From CBDUXZ01 sp965371325 [NCBI: uncultured bacterium] (GTDB lineage Bacteria > JAUYMQ01): 5,497 bases of DNA. A program made the translations under genes and the position numbers. The stretch is from assembly GCA_965371325.1 (NCBI GenBank), contig CBDUXZ010000156.1, positions 1-5,497 on the forward strand, read 5' to 3'. This document shows, piece by piece, positions 1-5,064 of this stretch (its first letter is position 1; each line of letters opens with the position of its first letter). The notes below the pieces were generated by a model, which worked only from the letters and a program-made list of their open reading frames with translations, ran no database searches and was not told the origin of the DNA.

Positions 1-876
1 CTCTTCCCGAAAGATGTTCCCCTTCATCAGCTCGACATCGTTCTGATATTGCGTGTTAAAGACTGTGGTGCCCATCTGCTCTCGGCGTTCTTCGAGCCAC
101 TCCAGCGAAAACTTCTCGGGCCACGGCGTCGAGCCCTCCGCCTCAATAGCCCGGATGATCTGGTGCTTCTCGGCGAACTCGTTGCGGATCAGATGGCCGT
201 AGAGATCGAGGTAGTGGTAGCGCGTGCCGACAATGTAGAGCCGCCCATCCGGCTCCAGGCAAGGGAGCAGCGTCTTGTAATACCAGGTCCGGACCTTCTC
301 ACGCTGCCCCTCGGTCCGGGCGTTCACCTCGTCCACCAGGTCGTCCGCGATGATGAGATCGTAGTGGCGGGAGGCCACGGGGCCTTCCACCCCTGCGCAG
401 GTGATCGTGGACTCTTTCGCGGCACTGGTCCTCGGAGCCACGCAGATCTCGCGGCTGTCCCACTTCTCGTCCGAGTAGAACTCCCCGAAGTATTCCTTGA
501 GCCGGGCGTTGTGCTGGAGGTGAATTTTGATCTCCCGCAGGAATACGTCCGCCTGGAGCTGGGTGTTCGAGGCGATGAGGATGCGCAGGTTCGGGTCGCG
601 GACGATCTCAAAGATGCAGCGCGCGATGGTGAGAATAGTCGATTTACCGAAGCCTCGGGGTGCGAGCTGGAGGCACGCGTCAGGGGCCGCTGACTGAAAG
701 GTGATCATCTCGGTATGGAAAGGCCGGACTTCGTAGCTCAAAATCTCGGTGGCGAGTACCTCAAGGCGCCCGTCCTCGAGGACTTCTCGCCGAACCAGCT
801 CCATCCGGACCGCCCGCAAGGCCGCGACCGTGCGTGCGACGTCTTCAGATGACGATTGCGTAAAATCAGTTCCCAC
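1..876 (-). CDS. Phage terminase large subunit, N-terminal ATPase part (truncated by window edge)
   Basis: This is the motor ATPase that drives DNA into the procapsid; the family also carries a C-terminal nuclease that cuts the concatemer. I translated 292 residues from the minus strand; the frame is open to base 1, so the C-terminus and the nuclease domain lie outside. Visible motifs: Walker A APRGFGKST at residues 72-80, Walker B DLIIADD at about 173-179, a VGTRYH coupling-type motif at 216-221, and FNTQYQND at 273-280, like the segment linking ATPase and nuclease domains in many large terminases. I chose the GTG at 876-874 because AGAGGG lies 5 bases upstream; an ATG at 804 would remove 24 residues before the motifs and has less support. 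The gene begins 38 bases after the probable small-subunit gene, the usual terS-terL order. The terminase assignment is firm; the exact start is less so. Confidence 0.93.
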   Translation of the reverse strand, partial: MGTDFTQSSSEDVARTVAALRAVRMELVRREVLEDGRLEVLATEILSYEVRPFHTEMITFQSAAPDACLQLAPRGFGKSTILTIARCIFEIVRDPNLRILIASNTQLQADVFLREIKIHLQHNARLKEYFGEFYSDEKWDSREICVAPRTSAAKESTITCAGVEGPVASRHYDLIIADDLVDEVNARTEGQREKVRTWYYKTLLPCLEPDGRLYIVGTRYHYLDLYGHLIRNEFAEKHQIIRAIEAEGSTPWPEKFSLEWLEERREQMGTTVFNTQYQNDVELMKGNIFREE

Positions 877-881
877 GGTTT

Positions 882-887
882 CCCTCT
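882..887 (-). promoter_or_regulatory. Ribosome binding site deciding the GTG start of the terminase large subunit
   Basis: Minus-strand AGAGGG lies 5 bases before GTG 876-874. The frame stays open upstream as far as a stop at 1080-1078, so the start cannot be set by frame length. This site and the position just after the upstream gene's stop favour the GTG. Confidence 0.5.
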
Positions 888-914
888 TGGACAGGAATCC
901 CCTCCCCCGTCGCC

Positions 915-1445
915 CTAAGATTGGCGGCTGGCGTTCTTGGTGAGCTTCCTGCCTTTCTGTTTTCTTACGGCCGCCGGGCGTAGCTTCCTTGCCATCTCTA
1001 TTTCCTGCGCCAGCATCGCGCGCAACTCCTCGCGCGTCCGACCCGAAAGGTCCCCGATCACATGTTCGGTCCTCGAATCAGGCTCGTTCGACAGAAACCG
1101 CTCCAGGCGTATCAGCCGGTCGAGGTCCCCGATGGTCACCTTCACCTTGGCCTCGGCAATGGCCTTGGCGACGTGGATCATAGCCATCTGCACGATCTGG
1201 ACTTGGCGTTCCTTGGTTTCTGCCTCGCCCTTGAGCGTCCGGTCCGACACCGTGCGGGCTACCTCCAGGTCCCGCTCGCCCACACGCTTACGCCAGGTGA
1301 ACGACCCTCCCCAGAGCTTGACCGTAGCCACCGATATCCCCAGTTTCTTCGCCACCGCCCTGTAGGAGCGCGCAAAACCCAGACCGTAGTACATCTCGAA
1401 GGCCCGCTCTTGCGCGGCTGTTTCTTTTCGGAGCCGCTTGGCCAC
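915..1445 (-). CDS. Probable phage terminase small subunit
   Basis: The 176-residue basic protein would recognise the packaging site and hand DNA to the large subunit. Residues about 18-56 look like a helix-turn-helix, with YRAVAKKLGISVATVKLW and then a WRKRV segment typical of small terminases. The middle (about 80-120) is predicted helical and fits an oligomerisation region; it includes DLDRLIRLERFLSNEPDSRTEH, a pattern I associate with phage small-terminase-like proteins. The tail (about 153-176) is rich in Lys and Arg. The start is GTG, preceded by AAGGAGG with 6-base spacing. The stop of the upstream ParB-like gene is 2 bases away and its last codons contain this ribosome site, so translation is probably coupled. 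The call rests on the HTH architecture and the position directly before the large subunit. A generic phage HTH protein is the alternative. Confidence 0.75.
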   Translation of the reverse strand: MAKRLRKETAAQERAFEMYYGLGFARSYRAVAKKLGISVATVKLWGGSFTWRKRVGERDLEVARTVSDRTLKGEAETKERQVQIVQMAMIHVAKAIAEAKVKVTIGDLDRLIRLERFLSNEPDSRTEHVIGDLSGRTREELRAMLAQEIEMARKLRPAAVRKQKGRKLTKNASRQS

Positions 1446-1447
1446 GA

Positions 1448-2074
1448 CTACCCTCCTTCCGAGAGGTAGGACCGGCAGACATCGAGCAGCGCCCGCCCCC
1501 TCGAAGTCCCCGGACCTCCCTTGGCCTGGGCCGTCCCGAGGGCGGCTTCGATGGGAGCAGGGTCGTCCACGACGAAGGACAGGATCTGCGGCCGCTCCCG
1601 CTCCGCCCGCTCTACTTCTCCGTCGAGGTAGGCCTTGAGACCATCGGGGACCTTCAGGACTTCGAGCACATCTGTCAGCTCGGCCGAGGAATACGGGAGT
1701 TGCGTGGCCAGATCGTCCAGGGAGACCTCACGGCTGAGGTCGTGGATGAGCTGTGCCAGGAGCTCCGGGAGCGACTGGCCCTTCAGCTCGTTCAGGTTCA
1801 CGGAAAGAACCTTGGCTCGCTGGTCGTCCAGATCGACGACCACGCACGGGACGCTCTCGTAGCCGAGCTCTTCTCGGCAGATTTTCCATCGGTGATAGCC
1901 CCCGAGGATCTCGTACGCCTCTCCCCTGGGGCGCACCACGAGGGGCTCGACGAGGCCCTCGCGCCGGAGGTATTCCAGGAGCTTGTGATACATCTCCGGG
2001 GCCATCCGGTTCGGGTTCCACGGGTTCGGATTAAGCTTTTCAACGGGCAGTTCGACTACTTCAAGCGCGTTCAT
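1448..2074 (-). CDS. ParB/sulfiredoxin-fold (ParB-N-like) phage protein
   Basis: This 208-residue protein has a ParB-N-like domain at about residues 8-100. It contains ELPVEKLNPNPWNPNRM, then a strand-helix region ending EPLVVRPRGEAYEILGGYHRW. GGYHRW (58-63) corresponds to the G-E/G-x-R box that binds CTP in chromosomal ParB and ATP in sulfiredoxin-like members. The remainder is helical up to about 150, followed by ILSFVVDD (164-171) and a variable tail. It lacks the long DNA-binding and dimerisation domains of true partition ParB, and no ParA is visible. Stand-alone phage versions often neighbour DNA methyltransferases and are suspected to act in DNA modification or as nucleases. The ATG at 2074 is chosen over an in-frame ATG at 2146 because GGGAGG precedes it and it forms an ATGA overlap with the methylase stop. 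The fold is clear; the biochemical role is unknown. Confidence 0.85.
   Translation of the reverse strand: MNALEVVELPVEKLNPNPWNPNRMAPEMYHKLLEYLRREGLVEPLVVRPRGEAYEILGGYHRWKICREELGYESVPCVVVDLDDQRAKVLSVNLNELKGQSLPELLAQLIHDLSREVSLDDLATQLPYSSAELTDVLEVLKVPDGLKAYLDGEVERAERERPQILSFVVDDPAPIEAALGTAQAKGGPGTSRGRALLDVCRSYLSEGG
1452..1458 (-). promoter_or_regulatory. Ribosome binding site inside the end of the ParB-like gene, for the small terminase GTG start
   Basis: Minus-strand AAGGAGG lies 6 bases before GTG 1445-1443 and within the last codons of the ParB-like gene (stop TAG at 1450-1448). The strong site supports a GTG start and coupling between the two genes. Confidence 0.65.
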
Positions 2075-3096
2075 CCTTTCCTCCCTGCGATGATGAGAAG
2101 TTCCCGGTTGCGCTCCCGGTGCGCCGCGCCAGCAAGACCGGTGCAATGCACATACTCGATCGCCTCGGCGTGTTGAACAGGCCGGAACTTCTCCACAAGC
2201 CCCACCAGCGCCTCCAGCGAAGTCTGGGCATTGCCGTAGGAGATGACCCAGGCGGGAAAATGCGATCCTCGATCGAGCAGCTCGCCCAATGCATGCAGAC
2301 CGTCTTTCCCCGAAAACCGGCTGCGCTCGGGCTTAAGCCGGCGGCCGGCCAGAATTTCATCGAGGGGTCGGAGCGCCGTCTCGTACGCTTGGGTTCCGGG
2401 ATAGGGCGGATCCAGGTAGAGGATGTCGCCCTCCGTCTCTTGCACCAGCGTGAAGGCGTCCCGCTGGTGGACCGTGTTTCGTTGACCGTTCGAGAAGACC
2501 CCCCGGTTCACCTGCTGTCGAAGCTTCTCGACCAGCGCCAGCGGATGGCCATGAACCGTTCGGGCCAGGGCGTCCCGGACGTAATGGGGATTCATGGCCT
2601 CCCAGTCCCCGCTCTCCATCTGCCGCACGATGCGCTTCGCTCCAAAATTGCCCATCGGACGGCAGCGGAGGATGTACTTCATGAGGAGGAGCAGGAAGAG
2701 AGAGCGTTTGGGCTCAGGGGCAGAGCGGGCCACGATCAGCGCGTCATCGAGAAACCCCGCATGCTTCCTCGTCAACACATCCGGGGCGAAGTTTTTCTGG
2801 ACGAAACCCTCCGCCGCTGGATGGGACACGAATAGGCGGAGCGAGTCGGCTTCGGTGAGTGTCACGCGATCGTTTTCGATGAGCGCCCGCCCGGCGATGA
2901 CGGAGCGTTCGGCCAGGTCGTTACACACGACGCGATAGCCCCGGGCCTTGGCACCCAAGGACACGGCACCACCGCCCAAAAACGCGTCCACGAAGACCGG
3001 CGCTTCTGTGGGCTTCGGAAGATGCTTGAAAATCTGGCCGAGCAGTCTTCGCTTGCCACCGGCATAGGGAGGCAGCGCGCTCAGAAGGAGCCGCAT
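2071..3096 (-). CDS. D12-class (Dam-like) adenine-N6 DNA methyltransferase
   Basis: The enzyme transfers a methyl group from S-adenosylmethionine to adenine N6 in DNA. In its 341 residues I see PYAGGKRRL (10-18), the N-terminal motif X typical of alpha-class D12 enzymes; FVDAFLGGGAVSL (35-47), motif I of the AdoMet pocket; ND at 59-60; and LYLDPPYPG (226-234), with the catalytic DPPY. WVISYGNA (283-290) fits a later core strand. Residues about 100-210 would hold the target-recognition region, including a hydrophobic RSLFLLLLMKYILR. The order X-I-TRD-IV is the alpha class. ATG 3096 follows AGGAGG at 5-base spacing. The stop overlaps the ParB-like ATG by 4 bases. No restriction partner is visible, so this is probably an orphan phage methylase for protecting phage DNA or for regulation. 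The target sequence cannot be read from the protein by eye. Confidence 0.93.
   Translation of the reverse strand: MRLLLSALPPYAGGKRRLLGQIFKHLPKPTEAPVFVDAFLGGGAVSLGAKARGYRVVCNDLAERSVIAGRALIENDRVTLTEADSLRLFVSHPAAEGFVQKNFAPDVLTRKHAGFLDDALIVARSAPEPKRSLFLLLLMKYILRCRPMGNFGAKRIVRQMESGDWEAMNPHYVRDALARTVHGHPLALVEKLRQQVNRGVFSNGQRNTVHQRDAFTLVQETEGDILYLDPPYPGTQAYETALRPLDEILAGRRLKPERSRFSGKDGLHALGELLDRGSHFPAWVISYGNAQTSLEALVGLVEKFRPVQHAEAIEYVHCTGLAGAAHRERNRELLIIAGRKG
2080..2084 (-). promoter_or_regulatory. Ribosome binding site deciding the ParB-like start
   Basis: Minus-strand GGAGG lies 5 bases before ATG 2074-2072 and within the last codons of the methylase gene. It rules against the longer 232-residue reading from ATG 2146, whose extra 24 residues run antiparallel to nothing conserved and are simply methylase codons in another frame. 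Confidence 0.65.
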
Positions 3097-3188
3097 GCGC
3101 GCCTCCTTTCAAACATCGAAGCCACCGTCGGGATCCCGGCGGCCGAAACGGATCGGATGCAACCGCGTGCATTCGGAAAACGAATCAA
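3081..3188 (-). CDS. Candidate 35-residue small ORF between the GIY-YIG and methylase genes
   Basis: The stop of the GIY-YIG gene (TGA 3202-3200) runs straight into AAGGAGGG, an excellent ribosome site. The only start at a normal distance is TTG 3188-3186, 5 bases after AGGAGG. It opens a 35-codon frame ending at 3081, overlapping the methylase start by 16 bases. The peptide is basic, with RGCIR near residue 10 and FERRRACGSF at the end; I recognise no family. A second frame from TTG 3192 (27 residues, ending at 3109) is too close to the ribosome site. The peptide may be a coupling leader that feeds ribosomes to the methylase, or the site may be a relic. Support is limited to the ribosome site and position. 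Confidence 0.25.
   Translation of the reverse strand: MIRFPNARGCIRSVSAAGIPTVASMFERRRACGSF
3121..3143 (-). other. Intergenic RNA hairpin before the methylase gene
   Basis: In the minus-strand transcript GCCGCCG and CGGTGGC can form a 7-pair stem, one pair being G-U, around a 9-base loop that itself contains part of the palindrome GGGATCCC. The G-U pair would be an A-C mismatch on the plus-strand RNA, so the structure suits the leftward transcript. No U-run follows, so it is not an intrinsic terminator. It could be a stability or processing element, or chance in GC-rich DNA. Confidence 0.3.
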
Positions 3189-3199
3189 ACAACCCTCCT

Positions 3200-3568
3200 T
3201 CACCAGCTCGCAAGAAGCGCAAACACGTCGCATCGCGCGCACTGCCAGCGACCCCCCATGGGGCGTGCCGGGTGACGCGCGTTGTCCAGCCTTCCCGCCG
3301 GACCGCCGAAGTCGTGCCAAAGTGTGCATTCCTTCTCGTACGCGGCCTTGGCGGAGGCGTAATAGGCGAATTTGAACTGCCGGTACCGGCCGATCCAATC
3401 CTTAAGGCGCTCTGCAAGGTCCAGGTCGGAGCGCCCGACGTACCGGATGACAAAGTTCGGCCCTTGCGTCTCACCCAGCGCGTACACTCCCGGAGACGTG
3501 CGGATCAGGTGTCGGTCGATGACGGCGGCGGCGAGATATAAAGGGCCATGAAGGCCTGAGATGGACAT
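3200..3568 (-). CDS. Small GIY-YIG-like nuclease-fold protein with C-terminal CxxC
   Basis: This is the first gene of the leftward operon, with 122 residues. PGVYAL (26-31) and IRYVGRSD (41-48), followed by LAERL (51-55), match the GIY...YIG strands and the conserved Arg helix of GIY-YIG nucleases. E80 in YEKEC could be the metal-binding Glu, and LDN at 94-96 a late conserved Asn. After the core comes HDFGG, LDNARHPARP and WQCARC (108-113). With C81 and H85, the CxxC could form a small zinc site. Stand-alone phage GIY-YIG proteins include homing and repair-type nucleases, but a domain this short may be non-catalytic. ATG 3568 follows a G-rich stretch (seven Gs, then ACGAAAG), an atypical ribosome site; GGAGGAA lies further upstream in a possible small hairpin loop (stem 3580-3584 with 3592-3596). 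The fold is likely; activity is not shown. Confidence 0.65.
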   Translation of the reverse strand: MSISGLHGPLYLAAAVIDRHLIRTSPGVYALGETQGPNFVIRYVGRSDLDLAERLKDWIGRYRQFKFAYYASAKAAYEKECTLWHDFGGPAGRLDNARHPARPMGGRWQCARCDVFALLASW

Positions 3569-3625
3569 CTTTCGTCCCCCCCGGTTCCTCCCCGGGTGGC
3601 ATGAGGGTGAGCGTCGGTTTCCTTT

Positions 3626-3654
3626 TTCCTACAGGATCGGGGAAGGTTTGTCAA
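3626..3654 (-). promoter_or_regulatory. Leftward promoter for the GIY-YIG/methylase/terminase operon
   Basis: Minus strand: a perfect -35 TTGACA (3654-3649), a 17-base spacer, then TAGGAA (3631-3626) as a weak -10 matching 3 of 6. This leaves a leader of about 50 bases before ATG 3568. The perfect -35 with a poor -10 is compatible with a promoter needing activation or kept low. The -35 abuts the operator half-sites, so repressor bound there should block it. Confidence 0.55.
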
Positions 3655-3706
3655 GCATTACCGTCGTCACATCAGTAACGACAGCATTACTGTCGATATT
3701 AACGCT
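3655..3706. promoter_or_regulatory. Operator cluster of four alternating CRTTAM half-sites
   Basis: Between the two -35 boxes lie four copies of a CRTTAM hexamer (M = A or C) in alternating orientation: CATTAC (plus, 3656-3661), CGTTAC (minus, 3680-3675), CATTAC (plus, 3685-3690) and CGTTAA (minus, 3704-3699). They make two dyads centred near 3668 and 3694.5. The second is AGCATTACTG, TCGA, TATTAACGCT (7 of 10 arm positions symmetric). The direct repeats GCATTACCGTCG and GCATTACTGTCG (3655 and 3684) match at 11 of 12, offset by 29 bases. A perfect dyad, CGACAG-CATTA-CTGTCG, sits at 3679-3695. The block is visibly richer in A+T than the genes. The likely ligand is the adjacent XRE protein. Confidence 0.6.
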
Positions 3707-3735
3707 TGACAGCCCGCACGGCCCCGGGCTACAAC
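3706..3735 (+). promoter_or_regulatory. Rightward promoter for the repressor-protease pair, predicted leaderless
   Basis: A perfect -35 TTGACA (3706-3711), 18 bases, then TACAAC (3730-3735, 4 of 6 matches to TATAAT). Transcription should begin about 7 bases later, at 3742-3743, which is the A of the repressor ATG. No Shine-Dalgarno sequence lies between; the bases before the ATG are CTCCTCTC. The -35 touches the rightmost operator half-site, so the repressor probably governs its own synthesis. Confidence 0.6.
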
Positions 3736-3742
3736 TCCTCTC

Positions 3743-4102
3743 ATGAAGTCTCCCCTTGAGCCCTTCTACACGGACTTCGGGCAGCGCCTGCGGCAGCTCC
3801 GCTCGGGGAAACGTCTGTCCCAGGAAGAGCTCGGCGGCCGCCTCGCGCCCCCCCTCACACCCGCTTCCAGCGCCCAAATCGAGTCCGCCCAACAACGCGT
3901 CCTCACGCACACGCTCTGCCAGCTCGCGGATGCCCTGGGCGTCAGCCCCCTCCACCTCCTCCCCAAGCAGAGCGTCCCGAAGGCCGAGCCCCTGGACCGC
4001 CGGAAACTTGAAAACGAACTGACCCAAGGGCTTGAGCTGCCCCGCACGAAAATAAAACGACTTGCCAAACGGATCAGCGGTTCTGGGAGGAGGAGATCAT
4101 GA
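3743..4102 (+). CDS. XRE-family helix-turn-helix repressor (probable lysogeny regulator)
   Basis: This 119-residue cytoplasmic DNA-binding protein has an XRE domain at about 12-73: FGQRLRQLRSGKRLSQEELG, a recognition region around TPASSAQIESAQQ, then TLCQLADALGVSPLHLL. The turn between helices 2 and 3 is longer and more Pro-rich than usual (LAPPLTPASS). The C-terminal 45 residues (about 74-119) are charged and basic, with LDRRKLENELTQ and TKIKRLAKR; there is no LexA/CI-type autocleavage domain. Relief of repression must therefore come from outside, and the overlapping protease gene is the natural candidate. The ATG at 3743 lacks a ribosome site, consistent with a leaderless message. It is divergent from the packaging operon across a shared operator region, as expected for a CI- or ImmR-like role. 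The family is certain; the lysogeny role is inferred from position. Confidence 0.88.
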   Translation: MKSPLEPFYTDFGQRLRQLRSGKRLSQEELGGRLAPPLTPASSAQIESAQQRVLTHTLCQLADALGVSPLHLLPKQSVPKAEPLDRRKLENELTQGLELPRTKIKRLAKRISGSGRRRS

Positions 4103-4626
4103 CTGTTCGCTTCGCGCGAGTGCAGGCCGAGAATCTCGTCGATGAATTAGAAATTGTGGGTCCCGAAGTAGACGTTGAAGACGTGGCCAGGAAATTGGGG
4201 ATCGAGGTGGGCTACGAGGATCTGGGACCGGGAGTCTCGGGGCTCCTCGTGTCAAGTCCCGATACGGCGCACATCTTGGTTCAAGGGTCCGACCCTCCGC
4301 ATCGGCAGCGGTTTACGATTGCCCATGAAATCGGGCATTTTGTGCTTCGCCACCAGTTCGAGGAGGGAAAACACGTTCATGTGGACCGGGGCAATTTCAT
4401 CAGTCAGCGCGGCCCCCAGGCCTCCACGGGCATTGACCCCAAGGAGGTCGAAGCGAACCAGTTTGCGGCCTGTCTCCTCATGCCTTCGAAGCGATTGACG
4501 AAGGCGGCCGCGCGGGTCGCCGAGGGAGGGCCGCTCTTCGACGACCACGTCACGCGCCTTGCGGAAGAATTCAACGTCAGCGAGCAGGCCATGACGATCC
4601 GCCTCACAAAGTTAGACCTGCTCTGA
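4099..4626 (+). CDS. ImmA/IrrE-family zinc metallopeptidase (probable anti-repressor protease)
   Basis: The protein has 175 residues. FTIAHEIGHFVLRH contains the HExxH zinc site (H76, E77, H80). EVEANQFAACLLMP (116-129) is the family's second signature; a Glu there (E116 or E118) should be the third zinc ligand. The C-terminal LAEEFNVSEQAMTIRLTKL resembles the HTH-like helices that close many family members. In ICEBs1, ImmA cuts the ImmR repressor to trigger induction. Here the gene overlaps the XRE gene by 4 bases (ATGA), with GGAGGAGGAGATC before the ATG, so protease and substrate would be made together. That the adjacent XRE protein is the substrate is inference from this known pairing. 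The gene ends 15 bases before the stop of the convergent gene at 4642. Confidence 0.92.
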   Translation: MTVRFARVQAENLVDELEIVGPEVDVEDVARKLGIEVGYEDLGPGVSGLLVSSPDTAHILVQGSDPPHRQRFTIAHEIGHFVLRHQFEEGKHVHVDRGNFISQRGPQASTGIDPKEVEANQFAACLLMPSKRLTKAAARVAEGGPLFDDHVTRLAEEFNVSEQAMTIRLTKLDLL

Positions 4627-4641
4627 CGGGGGAGTCGCGTT

Positions 4642-5064
4642 TCAAGCCTTCGAATCGAAGCCAAGCCTCCGGCGCTGCTCCTCCCACAAGACTGGCGCCT
4701 TCATCAAATCATCGATCGATAGGCCGCTCGGTTCCCGGCCCTCGAATATGGCCTCGACAATATCGGGCGCCAGGAGTGTCAAGCGCAGCTGCCGCCGCAC
4801 ATAGGCTTCATCGGCCTCAAAATGCATCGCCAACCCTGAGACCCTTCGAAACGCTCTCCCCTCCAGCAGCTCTAGCCATTGGTGGGCTCTTGCTACCGCG
4901 CGTGCCATGGCGGCGTTCGTACCTGCACAGGCCCCATTCCCCTGGTTATCCCGCGGCAGGATGATCTGCTTGCGCCCACCCCGGCGCTTGAAACGCATGG
5001 GTACCCGGATGAGGGCTCGCCCATCTTGCAGAACAAGAGATCCCGGTGACACCTCGTCCTTCAT
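4642..5064 (-). CDS. Recombinase-linked small putative DNA-binding protein
   Basis: The 140-residue protein is encoded directly downstream of the serine recombinase with an ATGA overlap, and GGAGGTGA lies just before its ATG. The N-terminal part (about 8-38) is basic and strand-like: ALIRVPMRFKRRGGRKQIILP. Residues about 54-70 are helical (ARAVARAHQWLELLEGR). SGLAMHFEADEAYVRRQLRLTLLAPDIVEAIFEGREP (76-112) reads as a helix-turn-helix similar to the C-terminal part of ParB/KorB-like domains. The LAPDIVEAI...GL...LLM...WEEQR pattern recurs in small proteins next to serine recombinases in GC-rich proteobacterial islands, mostly annotated hypothetical. It may be a directionality factor, an accessory recombination protein or an integrase regulator. 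The function is unproven; the pairing is the main clue. Confidence 0.8.
   Translation of the reverse strand: MKDEVSPGSLVLQDGRALIRVPMRFKRRGGRKQIILPRDNQGNGACAGTNAAMARAVARAHQWLELLEGRAFRRVSGLAMHFEADEAYVRRQLRLTLLAPDIVEAIFEGREPSGLSIDDLMKAPVLWEEQRRRLGFDSKA

Noticed and set aside
49-693. A 214-codon open frame on the plus strand.
   Set aside because: It is antisense to the terminase large subunit, whose Walker A, Walker B and later motifs are clear on the minus strand. Long antisense frames are expected in GC-rich genes, and this one shows no recognisable motif.
1448-2074. A plasmid or phage partition system based on the ParB-like gene.
   Set aside because: No ParA is visible, there are no parS-like repeats nearby, and the protein lacks the central and C-terminal ParB domains. 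The neighbours point to phage DNA modification and packaging.
2075-2146. A 24-residue N-terminal extension of the ParB-like protein from ATG 2146.
   Set aside because: The ATG at 2074 has a strong ribosome site and an ATGA overlap with the methylase stop. The extension would lie wholly within methylase codons and adds no conserved sequence.
2119-2835. A 238-codon open frame on the plus strand.
   Set aside because: It is the shadow of the D12 methylase, which has intact motifs X, I and IV on the opposite strand. The plus-strand translation has no recognisable domain.
3081-3474. Longer minus-strand frames (105 and 121 codons) overlapping the GIY-YIG gene.
   Set aside because: Their upstream parts sit within the GIY-YIG gene, which has recognisable motifs and better placement after the promoter. 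Only the short downstream piece with its own ribosome site is worth keeping as a candidate.
3603-3742. The attachment site of the recombinase in the divergent intergenic region.
   Set aside because: The repeats are explained by promoter and operator placement. The region is not adjacent to the recombinase, whose upstream end lies outside the window.
4627-4680. A possible bidirectional terminator between the convergent protease and 140-residue genes, around CTTCGAATCGAAG.
   Set aside because: The palindrome leaves almost no loop, lies inside the coding end of the minus-strand gene and has no T-run on either side.
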